Shown: positions 1 to 7,479 of the stretch, in pieces
How positions within the stretch are numbered: position 1 is the stretch's first letter
Layout: the number at the start of each line of letters is the position of its first letter
NCBI RefSeq assembly: GCF_009834515.1
Contig: NZ_CP019426.1
Span: 4,967,001 to 5,031,000 of the forward strand
Length of the DNA: 64,000 nucleotides
Direction of reading: 5' to 3'
Source of the DNA: Pseudomonas sp. R84
Lineage (GTDB): Bacteria > Pseudomonadota > Gammaproteobacteria > Pseudomonadales > Pseudomonadaceae
Made by a program: the position numbers and the translations under genes
The notes under the pieces: generated by a model
Seen by the model: only the letters and a program-made list of their open reading frames with translations
Databases searched by the model: none
Told to the model about the DNA's origin: nothing

Positions 1-149
1 CAGTGAATGCGATGGTTGCCGAAAATACCGCACTGGGCCGCGCCGGTCAGCCGGATGATATTGGCGGAGCATTGGCGTTGTTGCTGTCGCCGGGTGCGCA
101 GTGGATCAATGGTCAGCGGGTCGAGGCATCCGGCGGCATGTTTCTCTAA
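1..149 (+). CDS. Short-chain dehydrogenase/reductase, C-terminal end (partial)
   Basis: This is an open frame running in from the left edge and ending in TAA at 147-149. The last ~48 residues include GRAGQPDDIGGALALLLSPG followed by WINGQ and a C-terminal ASGGMFL. This is the usual tail of classical SDR oxidoreductases (GRxGxPxDIA..., then W.NGQ...DGG). The catalytic Tyr/Lys and the Rossmann motif lie outside the window, so cofactor and substrate cannot be judged. It is followed directly by a hairpin repeat, and the next gene is on the opposite strand. Confidence 0.8.
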   Translation, partial: VNAMVAENTALGRAGQPDDIGGALALLLSPGAQWINGQRVEASGGMFL

Positions 150-172
150 CTAACGCTGAGACACCTTCACAT

Positions 173-255
173 GTAGGAGCTGCCGAAGGCTGCGATCTTT
201 TGATCTTGATTTTTAAGGGCAAGATCAAAAAATCGCAGCCTTCGGCAGCTCCTAC
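173..255. repeat. Hairpin repeat, GTAGGAGCTGCCGAAGGCTGCG family, copy 1
   Basis: The two arms (GTAGGAGCTGCCGAAGGCTG... and its complement) form a near-perfect inverted repeat of about 35 bp per arm with a short AT-rich centre. The same arms recur at 12110, 19717, 27152 and 33643. It lies between two convergent genes and may also act as a bidirectional terminator or mRNA-end stabiliser. Confidence 0.9.
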
Positions 256-268
256 ACGGGGAACGAGG

Positions 269-706
269 TTAGTTCTGACAGGCGTTGCGGGTCATAAAGC
301 GCTCACGCACCACGTCATAGCCCCAGTGATACACATAGGTGTACGGCAGGAAAAACAGCAGCACGCCGATGTCGAGCAAAAACGCCTGCCACAGGCTGAC
401 CGACAGCCACCAGGCAATCAACGGCACGCCCATCACGATCAAGCCCCCTTCGAACAGCAGCGCATGCACCACCCGCACCCAGGCGTTGTGCGCAACATTC
501 ATGCGTTCCAGCAGACGGTCGAAGAAACGGTTGAACACCACGTTCCAACCCAGCGCCAACAGGGCGATCAACACCGTCACGGCGCCCATTTCAAGCATCG
601 GCTTTTTCATGATCCACGCCAGCAACGGCGTGCAGATCAGAATCGCCAACAGTTCGAAACCGATGGCCTGGAAAATACGTTCAGTGATGGATTTGTTGGC
701 AGTCAT
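269..706 (-). CDS. PACE-family multidrug/biocide efflux transporter
   Basis: The 145-residue protein has four predicted membrane helices arranged as two bacterial-transmembrane-pair repeats. Each repeat has the shape helix, then W/Y-N-x(2)-F/Y-x(2)-F-D-R. One repeat reads ALGWNVVFNRFFDRLLERM near residues 50-70. The second reads PYTYVYHWGYDVVRERF near residues 120-137. Length and architecture match the PACE family (AceI type), proton-driven exporters of chlorhexidine-like compounds in the inner membrane. It is transcribed divergently from a LysR regulator that probably controls it. A paralogue with its own LysR gene lies at 13339-13779. The substrate is not deducible. Confidence 0.87.
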   Translation of the reverse strand: MTANKSITERIFQAIGFELLAILICTPLLAWIMKKPMLEMGAVTVLIALLALGWNVVFNRFFDRLLERMNVAHNAWVRVVHALLFEGGLIVMGVPLIAWWLSVSLWQAFLLDIGVLLFFLPYTYVYHWGYDVVRERFMTRNACQN

Positions 707-795
707 GGCCTGACTCCTTGAGTGAAGATGGTTGCCATGATCTATCTTGATACCGATACTTCATAACCAATAACCATCGATCAAGGCGATAGTTG

Positions 796-1650
796 ATGAT
801 CTCTCAGGAAGTGCTGCTGGCGTTTGTCCAGGCGGCCACACAAGGCTCGTTTTCGGCTGCGGCGCGTAAACTCGGGCGCAGTCAGTCGACCATCAGCGCG
901 GCGGTGGCTAGCCTTGAGATTGATCTGGACCTGGTGCTGTTTGATCGCAGCAGCCGCAAACCGACCCTGACGCCGGCCGGGCATGTGATGCTGCAACGCG
1001 CCGAGGCGATTCTGGCGGCCAGCAGTCGCCTGGAAATGACCGCACGGCAGTTGTCCCAGGGCGTCGAAGCGAAGCTGACGGTGGCGATTTCCGATACCTA
1101 TCAGTCGGACCGTTTTGAAGCGGCGTTGGTGGGGTTTGAGCAGCGCTATCCGGATCTGGAGCTGGAATGTTTGATCGCTGAGTGCGATGACCTGATCGAG
1201 CTGGTACAGCGCGGTCGCGCGCATCTGGCTTTCGCGGAAATGCAGGAAAATTATCCAGCGGATCTGGCGACGTCGACGGTGGCGGAACGCACGGAAATCG
1301 CCTTGTTCGTCAATCGCGACCATGCGCTGGCCAAGCTTGACCACATTGATCAGCAGATCCTCGAGCAGCATCGCGAATTGCGTCTGGCGACCATCGTCAA
1401 TCCGTATGACAGTCGTGGCAAAGGTCGCGTGTGGTCGGCGCCGAGTTATCTGATGTTGCTGGAGATGGCCGAGAAAGGTTTTGGCTGGGCGCCGTTGCCG
1501 CGCTGGCTGGCGCAGCGCTTTGGCAATGATTTGCTGGTGGAATTGAAGGTGCGCGGCTGGCCGAAACCGGTGTTTGTCGATGCGTTGTGGTCGCGGCTGT
1601 ATCCGCCGGGGCCGGCGGGGAGCTGGTTGTTGAGCAAGATGCTGGAATAG
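796..1650 (+). CDS. LysR-family regulator divergent to the PACE transporter
   Basis: The 284-residue protein has an N-terminal winged HTH (residues ~3-60, with FVQAATQGSFSAAARKLGRS typical of LysR helices 1-2) and a periplasmic-binding-like effector domain. I chose the ATG at 796; a TTG one codon upstream (793) is also in frame. It is divergent from the PACE gene with an 89-bp intergenic region. That region carries CTATCTTGAT at ~740 and a near-complement ATCAAGGCGATAG at 780-792, a plausible operator. By analogy with AceR it is inferred to activate the exporter in response to its substrate. Confidence 0.87.
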   Translation: MISQEVLLAFVQAATQGSFSAAARKLGRSQSTISAAVASLEIDLDLVLFDRSSRKPTLTPAGHVMLQRAEAILAASSRLEMTARQLSQGVEAKLTVAISDTYQSDRFEAALVGFEQRYPDLELECLIAECDDLIELVQRGRAHLAFAEMQENYPADLATSTVAERTEIALFVNRDHALAKLDHIDQQILEQHRELRLATIVNPYDSRGKGRVWSAPSYLMLLEMAEKGFGWAPLPRWLAQRFGNDLLVELKVRGWPKPVFVDALWSRLYPPGPAGSWLLSKMLE

Positions 1651-1687
1651 CGGCGCTGCTGATCGCTGGCAAGCCTGAAGTCAAAAG

Positions 1688-1896
1688 CCCCTCACCCCAG
1701 CCCTCTCCCAGAGGGAGAGGGGGCCGACCGCGGTGTCTTACGTCAGACATCGACCTGAAAGACCGAGTCGATTATGGATGTATAGCTACGGTATACACCT
1801 CAATTATGGATTCACCGCTGAGCGTTCAGGTCGGCGTACTTCTACAGCATCCCCCAATCAGTCCCCTCTCCCCCTGGGAGAGGGCTAGGGTGAGGG
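1688..1896. repeat. MITE-like intergenic repeat, copy 1 (with internal insertion)
   Basis: It is bounded by CCCCTCACCCCAGCCCTCTCCC at the left and its near-complement GGGAGAGGGCTAGGGTGAGGG at the right. The core contains GACCTGAAA, GTCGATTATGGAT and CAGGTCGGCGTA. It is about 30 bp longer than the other copies because extra sequence is flanked by a repeated ATTATGGAT. Its right end overlaps the 3' end of the sigma-factor gene and supplies that gene's TAG stop. Other copies begin at 24964, 30621, 37780, 46292 and 62541. Confidence 0.85.
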
Positions 1897-3126
1897 TAGT
1901 TCCAGCGCCATGAGCCGCCCTTGAATAAACCGCCGCTCCGGCTCTTGCCGCGTAAGCTCCAACGCCCGCAAATACGCCGCCCTCGCCTCTTCCACCCTAC
2001 CCAACTGCCGACAAAACTCCGCCCGCGCCGAATGCGCCAAGTGGTAATCCTGCAACTCCCCTCGCGCCAAAACCCCCTCAATCAGATTCAACCCCGCCAA
2101 CGCCCCATCACGCTTGGCCACCGCCACCGCCCGGTTCAACTCGATCACCGGCGAAGGCACCGCGCGCAACAGCACGTCATACAAACCAACGATCTGCTCC
2201 CAATCCGTCTCCCCCGCCGACGGTGCCTCGGCATGCACCGCGGCAATCGCCGCTTGCAGACAATAAGGCCCAAACCGTCGCTTGGTCAGCGCACGCTCGA
2301 CCAGCGCACACCCTTCGGCAATCAACCCGGCATCCCACAAAGCACGATCCTGATCATCCAGCAGCACCAGTTCACCACTCGGCGAAGTGCGCGCCGAGCG
2401 TCGCGATTCGTGCAACAGCATCATCGCCAACAGCCCCATCACTTCCGGCTCCGGCAACAACTCCATCAACAACCGCCCCAATCTGATCGCCTCGCGAGTC
2501 AAATCCTCACGGGTCACCTCCGCCCCGCCCGACGCCGAATAGCCTTCGTTGAACACCAGATAAATCACCCGCAACACACTGTCGAGGCGTTCGGGCAATT
2601 CGCTCAGGCTCGGTACTTGATAGGGGATTTTTGCGTCACGGATCTTGGCTTTAGCGCGCACGATACGCTGGGCAATCGCCGCCGGCGCGGAGAGAAAGGC
2701 GCGGGCGATTTCCTCGGTGGTGAGGTCGCAGACTTCACGCAAGGTTAGCGGCACTTGCGCGTCAGCCGCCAGCGCCGGGTGACAACAGGTGAAGATCAGC
2801 CGCAGACGATCGTCTTCCACGTCTTCGCCACTCCAGTCGGCCTGTTCCAGTTCTTCCAGCTGCGCCAACAACAAGGGCTGCGAAGCCTTGAACCGCGCGC
2901 GGCGGCGCAACACATCAATCGCCTTGAACCGCCCGGTCGAGACCAGCCAGGTGCGCGGATTGTCCGGCACGCCGTCGCGTTGCCAGCGCTCGACCGCGAC
3001 GAAGAACGCCTCATGCAAGGCCTCTTCGGCGAGGTCGAAATCACCGAGCAGACGAATCAGCGTCGCCAGAATCCGCCGCGAGTCTTCGCGATAGACCTGC
3101 TCGACCCGCGCCCGAACCTCAGACAT
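1885..3126 (-). CDS. ECF sigma factor with long C-terminal extension (ECF42/DUF6596 type)
   Basis: The 413-residue protein is much longer than a classical ECF sigma (~170-200). Sigma region 2 spans ~10-75 (DFDLAEEALHEAFFVAVERW) and region 4 spans ~110-165 (LTLREVCDLTTEEIARAFL). About 240 helical residues follow, with NEGYSA and ELNRAVAVA as in the TPR-like extension of the DUF6596 group. Its ATG (3124-3126) overlaps the TGA of the upstream YCII gene, so the two are probably translationally coupled. This sigma class is known to be encoded beside DGPF/YCII proteins; there is no anti-sigma gene. The C-terminal codons and stop fall within a repeat element. Confidence 0.9.
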   Translation of the reverse strand: MSEVRARVEQVYREDSRRILATLIRLLGDFDLAEEALHEAFFVAVERWQRDGVPDNPRTWLVSTGRFKAIDVLRRRARFKASQPLLLAQLEELEQADWSGEDVEDDRLRLIFTCCHPALAADAQVPLTLREVCDLTTEEIARAFLSAPAAIAQRIVRAKAKIRDAKIPYQVPSLSELPERLDSVLRVIYLVFNEGYSASGGAEVTREDLTREAIRLGRLLMELLPEPEVMGLLAMMLLHESRRSARTSPSGELVLLDDQDRALWDAGLIAEGCALVERALTKRRFGPYCLQAAIAAVHAEAPSAGETDWEQIVGLYDVLLRAVPSPVIELNRAVAVAKRDGALAGLNLIEGVLARGELQDYHLAHSARAEFCRQLGRVEEARAAYLRALELTRQEPERRFIQGRLMALELPSP

Positions 3127-3463
3127 TCAACTGCCGCACCGGGCGCACTTCAACGCTGCCAACCCGCGCGGCCGGAATGTTGCCGGCGACCTGAAGCGCT
3201 TCGTTGAGATCCTTGGCGTCGATCAGGTAGAAGCCGGCCAGTTGCTCCTTGGTTTCGGCAAACGGGCCGTCGGTGATCGACAGTTTGCCGTTGCGCATCC
3301 TGACGGTCGTGGCGGTCTGCACCGACTCCAGTGCCTCGGCGGCAACCATCCGGCCGCTGCCCTGAATCGACTCGGCATAAGCCCAGCACTCGGCGTCTTC
3401 CGGGCTGTCGGGCGATGAATGCAGCAGGCGCTCATCGCTGTAGACCAAGCATAAATACTTCAT
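3119..3463 (-). CDS. YCII-related (DGPF) domain protein
   Basis: The 114-residue protein has the YCII/DGPF fold. It starts MKYLCLVYSDE and carries the diagnostic ITDGPFAETKEQLAGFYLIDA segment near residues 60-80, ending in EVRPVRQL. I chose the ATG at 3463 over the upstream in-frame ATG at 3490 because AGGAGA lies just before it. Family members lie next to ECF42 sigma factors and are suspected of enzymatic or sensory roles, but no reaction is established. It is the middle gene of a SnoaL-like / YCII / sigma operon. Confidence 0.92.
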   Translation of the reverse strand: MKYLCLVYSDERLLHSSPDSPEDAECWAYAESIQGSGRMVAAEALESVQTATTVRMRNGKLSITDGPFAETKEQLAGFYLIDAKDLNEALQVAGNIPAARVGSVEVRPVRQLNV

Positions 3464-3503
3464 GGCGTTCTCCTGAAACGGACGGATCAACTATGGCTGA
3501 AGA

Positions 3504-3929
3504 TCAGGGAGTCACATCGAACAGGGTCGCGCCGCTCATCGGATCGAACGGCGCCGACCAGTGTTCGTGGACGATTTTCCAGGCCCCGCCGACCTGCCGA
3601 TAGCAGGCGGTGACGCGCATCCAGCAGCTTTGGGTTTCGCCTTTGTCGTTGGTGCCGCCGCAGTTGGCGACCCAGTGGGCGAAGGCGATGTTATCGGCGC
3701 TTTCGATGACGATTTCCTGGAATTCGAAGACGTGCGGGCCGGGGCACATTTCCATACACGCGACCCAGTGCGCGCGGTACGCCGGTTTGCCTTTGAATTG
3801 CAGAGCCTTGATCGCGTCGAAGGAGACGATGTCGTCGGCGTACAACGCCATGACTTTCTCCACGTCCTTGGTCATGACGGCTTCGCGGTAGGTGTTGATC
3901 AGGGTCTGGATTTCAGCTTGTGCGCACAT
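3504..3929 (-). CDS. SnoaL/NTF2-like protein (DUF4440/YybH type)
   Basis: The 141-residue protein has the cone-shaped NTF2-like pattern: an N-terminal helix (IQTLINTYREAVMTKDVEKVMALYADDIVSFD), a middle substrate-pocket region and the terminal strand WKIVHEHWSAPFDP. Such proteins include ketosteroid-isomerase-like enzymes and small-molecule-binding proteins, and the role here is unknown. It lies 40 bp upstream of the YCII gene on the same strand and is probably the first gene of that operon. It is cysteine-rich for its size. Confidence 0.85.
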   Translation of the reverse strand: MCAQAEIQTLINTYREAVMTKDVEKVMALYADDIVSFDAIKALQFKGKPAYRAHWVACMEMCPGPHVFEFQEIVIESADNIAFAHWVANCGGTNDKGETQSCWMRVTACYRQVGGAWKIVHEHWSAPFDPMSGATLFDVTP

Positions 3930-4069
3930 GGTGTTCTCCGTGGTTTTTGTTGTGAAGACACCCTTAGTCGTCCGGCGATCAGGCAGATCGACAGAGCAAA
4001 CAAAAAAATTCTACAGAAGACAAAATCGCTAGAATCCGCGACTTACCTTGTAGGAAAAAGGAAATTCCC

Positions 4070-4555
4070 GTGTCAGCCCAACTCGTGCCGTACGACAGCC
4101 TGAACGCCCTGCAGCGTGAGCAAGTCGAGGCGATTGAAATCCATGCCGAACAGATCAAGTTCTCCGGCGACATTCATGGTGCCTTGCACACCCTGCTGTC
4201 GAAACCCGGCCCGGGCGTGAAGGGTTTTGCGTTGTTGGCAGACGACGTGCCGGTGGCGTTTCTGCTGCTCAAACGCCCGCCAGTGTTGCCGGCCTGGGCC
4301 GATGAGCACAGCGCCACCTTGCATGCATTGCAGGTTGATCACCGGGCACAGGGCAAAGGTTTCGGCAAGGCTTGTCTGCAAGCGCTGCCCGAGGTTGCGC
4401 GTCAGGCGTGGCCGGAGATCAAAGGGCTGGAATTGTCGGTGGACGCTGACAATGATGCGGCGATCGCGCTGTACGCCAAGCACGGCTACGTCGACAGCGG
4501 TGAAGCGTACAAGGGCCGGATCGGTTACGAACGGCGCATGGGCCTGGTTTTCTAA
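4070..4555 (+). CDS. GNAT-family N-acetyltransferase
   Basis: The 161-residue protein starts with GTG at 4070, preceded by AAAAAGGAA. Acetyl-CoA-binding motif A is visible as LQVDHRAQGKGFGKACLQAL (Q/RxxGxG/A) around residues 86-105. It is followed by a typical motif B, LSVDADNDAAIALYAKHGYVDSG. The acceptor substrate cannot be predicted. A PPOX-type flavoprotein gene starts 18 bp downstream, so the two are probably co-transcribed. Confidence 0.9.
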   Translation: MSAQLVPYDSLNALQREQVEAIEIHAEQIKFSGDIHGALHTLLSKPGPGVKGFALLADDVPVAFLLLKRPPVLPAWADEHSATLHALQVDHRAQGKGFGKACLQALPEVARQAWPEIKGLELSVDADNDAAIALYAKHGYVDSGEAYKGRIGYERRMGLVF

Positions 4556-4573
4556 GTCATCGAGGGATGCACG

Positions 4574-5179
4574 ATGATCGATTCAATCGAAGCGCTGGAA
4601 GCGATTTACGGACTGCCCCACGAGCGGGCGGTGCGCAAGCAGATCGGTTTTCTCAACGAGGATTATCAGGCGATGGTGCGGGTTTCGCCGCTGGTGATTG
4701 TCAGCTCGGTGGGCGCCGATGGCCTCGACAATTCACCGCGCGGCGACAAGGCCGGGTTTGTGCGGATTATTGATGAGCGCACCTTGGCCCTGCCGGATCG
4801 CCCGGGCAACAACCGCATCGATACCTTGCGCAATGTGCTGCAGGATTCGCGGGTGTCGCTGCTGTTCATCATTCCGGGAATTGGCGAGACGTTGCGGGTC
4901 AATGGCACGGCGACGATCAGCGCAGATCCGCAACTGCTGGAAAGCTTTGCGGTGAATGGCAAACCGGCGAAAACGGTGTTGCTGGTGACGGTGGAGGCGG
5001 CGTTTTTTCATTGCTCAAAAGCCTTCGTCCGCTCGGATGCATGGAATCCTGAAACGCATCTGCCACGCTCGGCCCTGCCCTCTGCCGGCGCCTTCCACAA
5101 GCGCCTGAACGATGGCCAGTTCGATGCCGACACCTATGACCGTGAAGCCCCAAAACGGGTCACCGACACTCTCTACTGA
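4574..5179 (+). CDS. FMN-dependent PPOX-type flavoprotein (pyridoxamine-5'-phosphate-oxidase fold)
   Basis: The 201-residue protein has the split-barrel flavin-binding pattern of the MSMEG_1061-like PPOX group. It shows VIVSSVGADGLDNSPRGDKAGFVRIIDERT (residues ~36-65), then LALPDRPGNNRIDTLRNVLQ, and LRVNGTATIS in the last strand. FMN- or F420-type cofactor binding in the cytoplasm is known for the fold, but the substrate is unknown. It closely follows the GNAT gene. The long C-terminal tail (~50 residues after FVRSDAWNPETH) is normal for this subgroup. Confidence 0.85.
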   Translation: MIDSIEALEAIYGLPHERAVRKQIGFLNEDYQAMVRVSPLVIVSSVGADGLDNSPRGDKAGFVRIIDERTLALPDRPGNNRIDTLRNVLQDSRVSLLFIIPGIGETLRVNGTATISADPQLLESFAVNGKPAKTVLLVTVEAAFFHCSKAFVRSDAWNPETHLPRSALPSAGAFHKRLNDGQFDADTYDREAPKRVTDTLY

Positions 5180-5195
5180 CACAACGCGGTCCATT

Positions 5196-5282
5196 GTAGG
5201 AGTGAGCCTGCTCGCGATAGCGGTGTGACAGTTAAATTAATGTTGACTGACACTCCGCTATCGCGAGCAGGCTCACTCCTAC
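5196..5282. repeat. REPIN (paired REP sequences), copy 1
   Basis: GTAGGAGTGAGCCTGCTCGCGATAGCGG and its reverse complement flank a ~30-bp variable loop between two convergent genes. It would form a long hairpin. Confidence 0.93.
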
Positions 5283-5302
5283 AGGTTTTGATCAGTGTTG
5301 GG

Positions 5303-5791
5303 TTATAGGGTCAGGATCATCTCGTGCCACGCCATGCCGCCGTGATCGGACTCCGACGGCTTGATATAGGCAAAGCCAAACCCGGCATACAGCGGGATGT
5401 GTATTTCTTTGCACATCAAATGAATCGTCGCTTTATCCATCCCGCGCATACGCTCGATGAACTCGCCCATCAAACGCTTGGCCAAGCCCTGCCCCTGATA
5501 ATCCGGGTGCACCACCACCGACATGATCACCACGTTCGGCCCTTTCGGGTCATGGCCGATCAGTTCCTTGAACGCCTCGTCCGACATCTGCACGTCGAAC
5601 GCCGCACCGGAATTGACGAAACCAGCGACCACGCCATCCACCTCCGCGACGATAAAACCTTCCGGCCAAGTAGCAATGCGCGTAGCGATCTTCTCGCGAG
5701 TGGCCGCTTCGTCACCTTCATAGGCGACGGTTTCGATGGCGTAGCAGCGGTCCAGATCGGCGGCGGTGACGTTGCGGATGACGGTGTTCAT
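5303..5791 (-). CDS. GNAT-family N-acetyltransferase
   Basis: The 162-residue protein starts MNTVIRNVTAADLDRCYAIE. Motif A is VVVHPDYQGQGLAKRLMGEFI (QGxGxA) in the middle, and the C-terminal half ends in IPLYAGFGFAYIKPSESDHG. I chose the ATG at 5791 because it opens directly on the first GNAT strand; an upstream ATG at 5830 would add 13 residues of no domain. Several related bacterial enzymes act on polyamines or aminoglycosides, but the substrate here is undetermined. It is a single-gene unit bounded by a REPIN downstream. Confidence 0.88.
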   Translation of the reverse strand: MNTVIRNVTAADLDRCYAIETVAYEGDEAATREKIATRIATWPEGFIVAEVDGVVAGFVNSGAAFDVQMSDEAFKELIGHDPKGPNVVIMSVVVHPDYQGQGLAKRLMGEFIERMRGMDKATIHLMCKEIHIPLYAGFGFAYIKPSESDHGGMAWHEMILTL

Positions 5792-5956
5792 GGCGGCTCG
5801 GAAATCAGCAGAAGAAAGTGCCGAAAGCATAAAGGAATAAGGTCTGCATATCGATGCGCACGGGCAGCGTAAAGCCTGCGTATAAGCGCTTTTCTTCGTG
5901 CAGGCGGCGGGCTATTTCTGAGGTGTGTCTTTGACTACCTTCGGGGGAAACCGCTT

Positions 5957-6073
5957 ATGAACAGCGTTGAAATCGGCCTGTCGCTGGTGTTGGGCATCAG
6001 TACGTTCGGCTTTATCACCTTGGGCATCGACCTGTTGCGGGCGCGACGGTTCGGCAAAGGCAAGCGGGGTTGA
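5957..6073 (+). CDS. Small single-pass membrane protein (38 aa), putative
   Basis: The ATG at 5957 follows GGGGGA at a suitable distance. The 38-residue product has an acidic N-terminus (MNSVEIG), one hydrophobic stretch of ~20 residues (LSLVLGISTFGFITLGIDLL) and a strongly basic C-terminus (RARRFGKGKRG). This is a good single membrane helix under the positive-inside rule. No family is recognised. It lies between two opposite-strand genes and is easily missed by gene callers because of its size. Confidence 0.55.
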   Translation: MNSVEIGLSLVLGISTFGFITLGIDLLRARRFGKGKRG

Positions 6074-6115
6074 AAACCATGAGGCGGATCACTGATCCGC
6101 CGCAGGTTTGTCGGC

Positions 6116-6610
6116 TCAGGCCTTGGTATCGACCGGCACGCAGATTTCCAGCTTACCGGTGTTCAACTTCGGATTGAAATCCGCGCTGTAGCGCTCCAGC
6201 TCCGGGGCGTTGAGCTCCACGTAATGAGAGGTCGGCAACCAGGTCTTGTAGATGTATTGCAGGGTTTGCGGCAGCTGATCGAGTGGCCCTTTGTGTTCAA
6301 ACACCGCGTACTGCCGGGGCAGCACTTCGACCCACTGGTAGACTTTCTGGTCGAGGTCATCGAGCTTGCTGATTTCCACTCCGGCGATGTAATCGAAGCC
6401 GCCCTTGCCGTCGAAATTGCTGCAGACGCCGTAAGTCACTTCGTTCTTTTGCCCCTGAATCTTTCCCAGGTGCGGCAAGAACTTTTCCCACAGTGCCGGG
6501 ATGTCTTTTGCTGTGGTTTGGGTAAATCGACCGCGAAAGCCTGCAATCAGCAGAAAGTGTCCATGTTCGAAGCGAGGTTCAGCCACTTCGACGCGTGTTT
6601 GCTCATCCAT
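6116..6610 (-). CDS. GyrI-like / AraC effector-binding-domain protein
   Basis: This 164-residue stand-alone effector-binding domain of the SOUL/GyrI superfamily has the pairs FLLIAGFRGRFT and YGVCSNFDGKGGFDYIAGVEI. It ends in LPRQYAVFEHKGPLDQLPQTLQYIYKTWLP...LERYSADFNP, the characteristic C-terminal acidic-pocket region. There is no HTH domain. Related proteins bind cationic amphipathic small molecules or inhibit gyrase; the ligand here is unknown. A LysE gene follows on the same strand 67 bp upstream, but the two may be independent. Confidence 0.88.
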   Translation of the reverse strand: MDEQTRVEVAEPRFEHGHFLLIAGFRGRFTQTTAKDIPALWEKFLPHLGKIQGQKNEVTYGVCSNFDGKGGFDYIAGVEISKLDDLDQKVYQWVEVLPRQYAVFEHKGPLDQLPQTLQYIYKTWLPTSHYVELNAPELERYSADFNPKLNTGKLEICVPVDTKA

Positions 6611-6677
6611 GACTCGACTCCTGGAACAAAAAAGGGATTCGGCTGGGAGTATAGAAAGCCAAACTCAATTCGCACGC

Positions 6678-7340
6678 TTACAGCGTGTGCAACTGCTCGA
6701 CGGCGCCCGAACCGACAAACTCGTTATAGCCGGATACGATCACGTAAACTGCGAAATAGCAGAAGATCGCTGCAGATGCCAAGTAGGAATAGCGCAATAG
6801 CTTGTCGCCCAGCAGCTTGCCACCGTGGCTCGCGGCGAAGCATAAACCTGCCGACCAAAGCAGCCCGGCGCAGAGGAAACCGCCAAGGAACAGCGCCGAA
6901 CTCAAAGGGCCGCCGCCACCGGAACGCGCGATCAAGGTGCCGCCGACCGCTGCAAACCAGAGAATCGCGCTTGGCGATGACATCGCGAGAAAAATCCCCC
7001 GGAAGAACTCCTTGCGATGGGAGTTCTGCCCTACCTCGGCGGTCGCGGCCAGTTGCGCTTCGTGATGAATCGCCGAGTAGATCATCTTCGCCGCAAAGTA
7101 GATCAGCAGCGCCGAACCACCGATCCACAGCACCCAGCGCACGCTTTCGTACTGCAGCAAAACCGTCATCCCGGCCAGCGCCAGCACCGCGTAGATCAGG
7201 TCGCCGACGCAAGTGCCGAGGCCCAGCGCAAAGCCCTGAAAGTAACCGCGCTGCATCGCCAGCGTGATCATTGCGATGTTGGCCACGCCGATATCCAGGC
7301 ACAGCGAAAGGCTCAGCAAGAAGCCGCTGGTGAATTCCAT
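6678..7340 (-). CDS. LysE-family amino-acid exporter
   Basis: The 220-residue protein has six predicted transmembrane helices. It has the LysE/RhtB N-terminal pattern, here FLLSLSLCLDIGVANIAMITLAMQRGYFQG, followed by GLGTCVGDLIYAVLALAG (G-x-x-x-G-D). The signature CxxPSAILWFAAVGG appears as SSPSAILWFAAVGGTLI near residues 120-135. These proteins export amino acids or derivatives through the inner membrane. It is divergent from the alanine aminotransferase alaC (139-bp gap), which makes amino-acid overflow a plausible job. Confidence 0.87.
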   Translation of the reverse strand: MEFTSGFLLSLSLCLDIGVANIAMITLAMQRGYFQGFALGLGTCVGDLIYAVLALAGMTVLLQYESVRWVLWIGGSALLIYFAAKMIYSAIHHEAQLAATAEVGQNSHRKEFFRGIFLAMSSPSAILWFAAVGGTLIARSGGGGPLSSALFLGGFLCAGLLWSAGLCFAASHGGKLLGDKLLRYSYLASAAIFCYFAVYVIVSGYNEFVGSGAVEQLHTL

Positions 7341-7479
7341 CTACCGATTTCCTTGGGACAAAATTGTTTACAAACGGGCTGGACAGTATGCCATCACTGA
7401 CCTTATCTTCCGCCACAGGTCACCGCAGTGACCAGCGTCGCTCGGACGGTTCCGGGCGCTTACGTTATCCGAGGCAACA

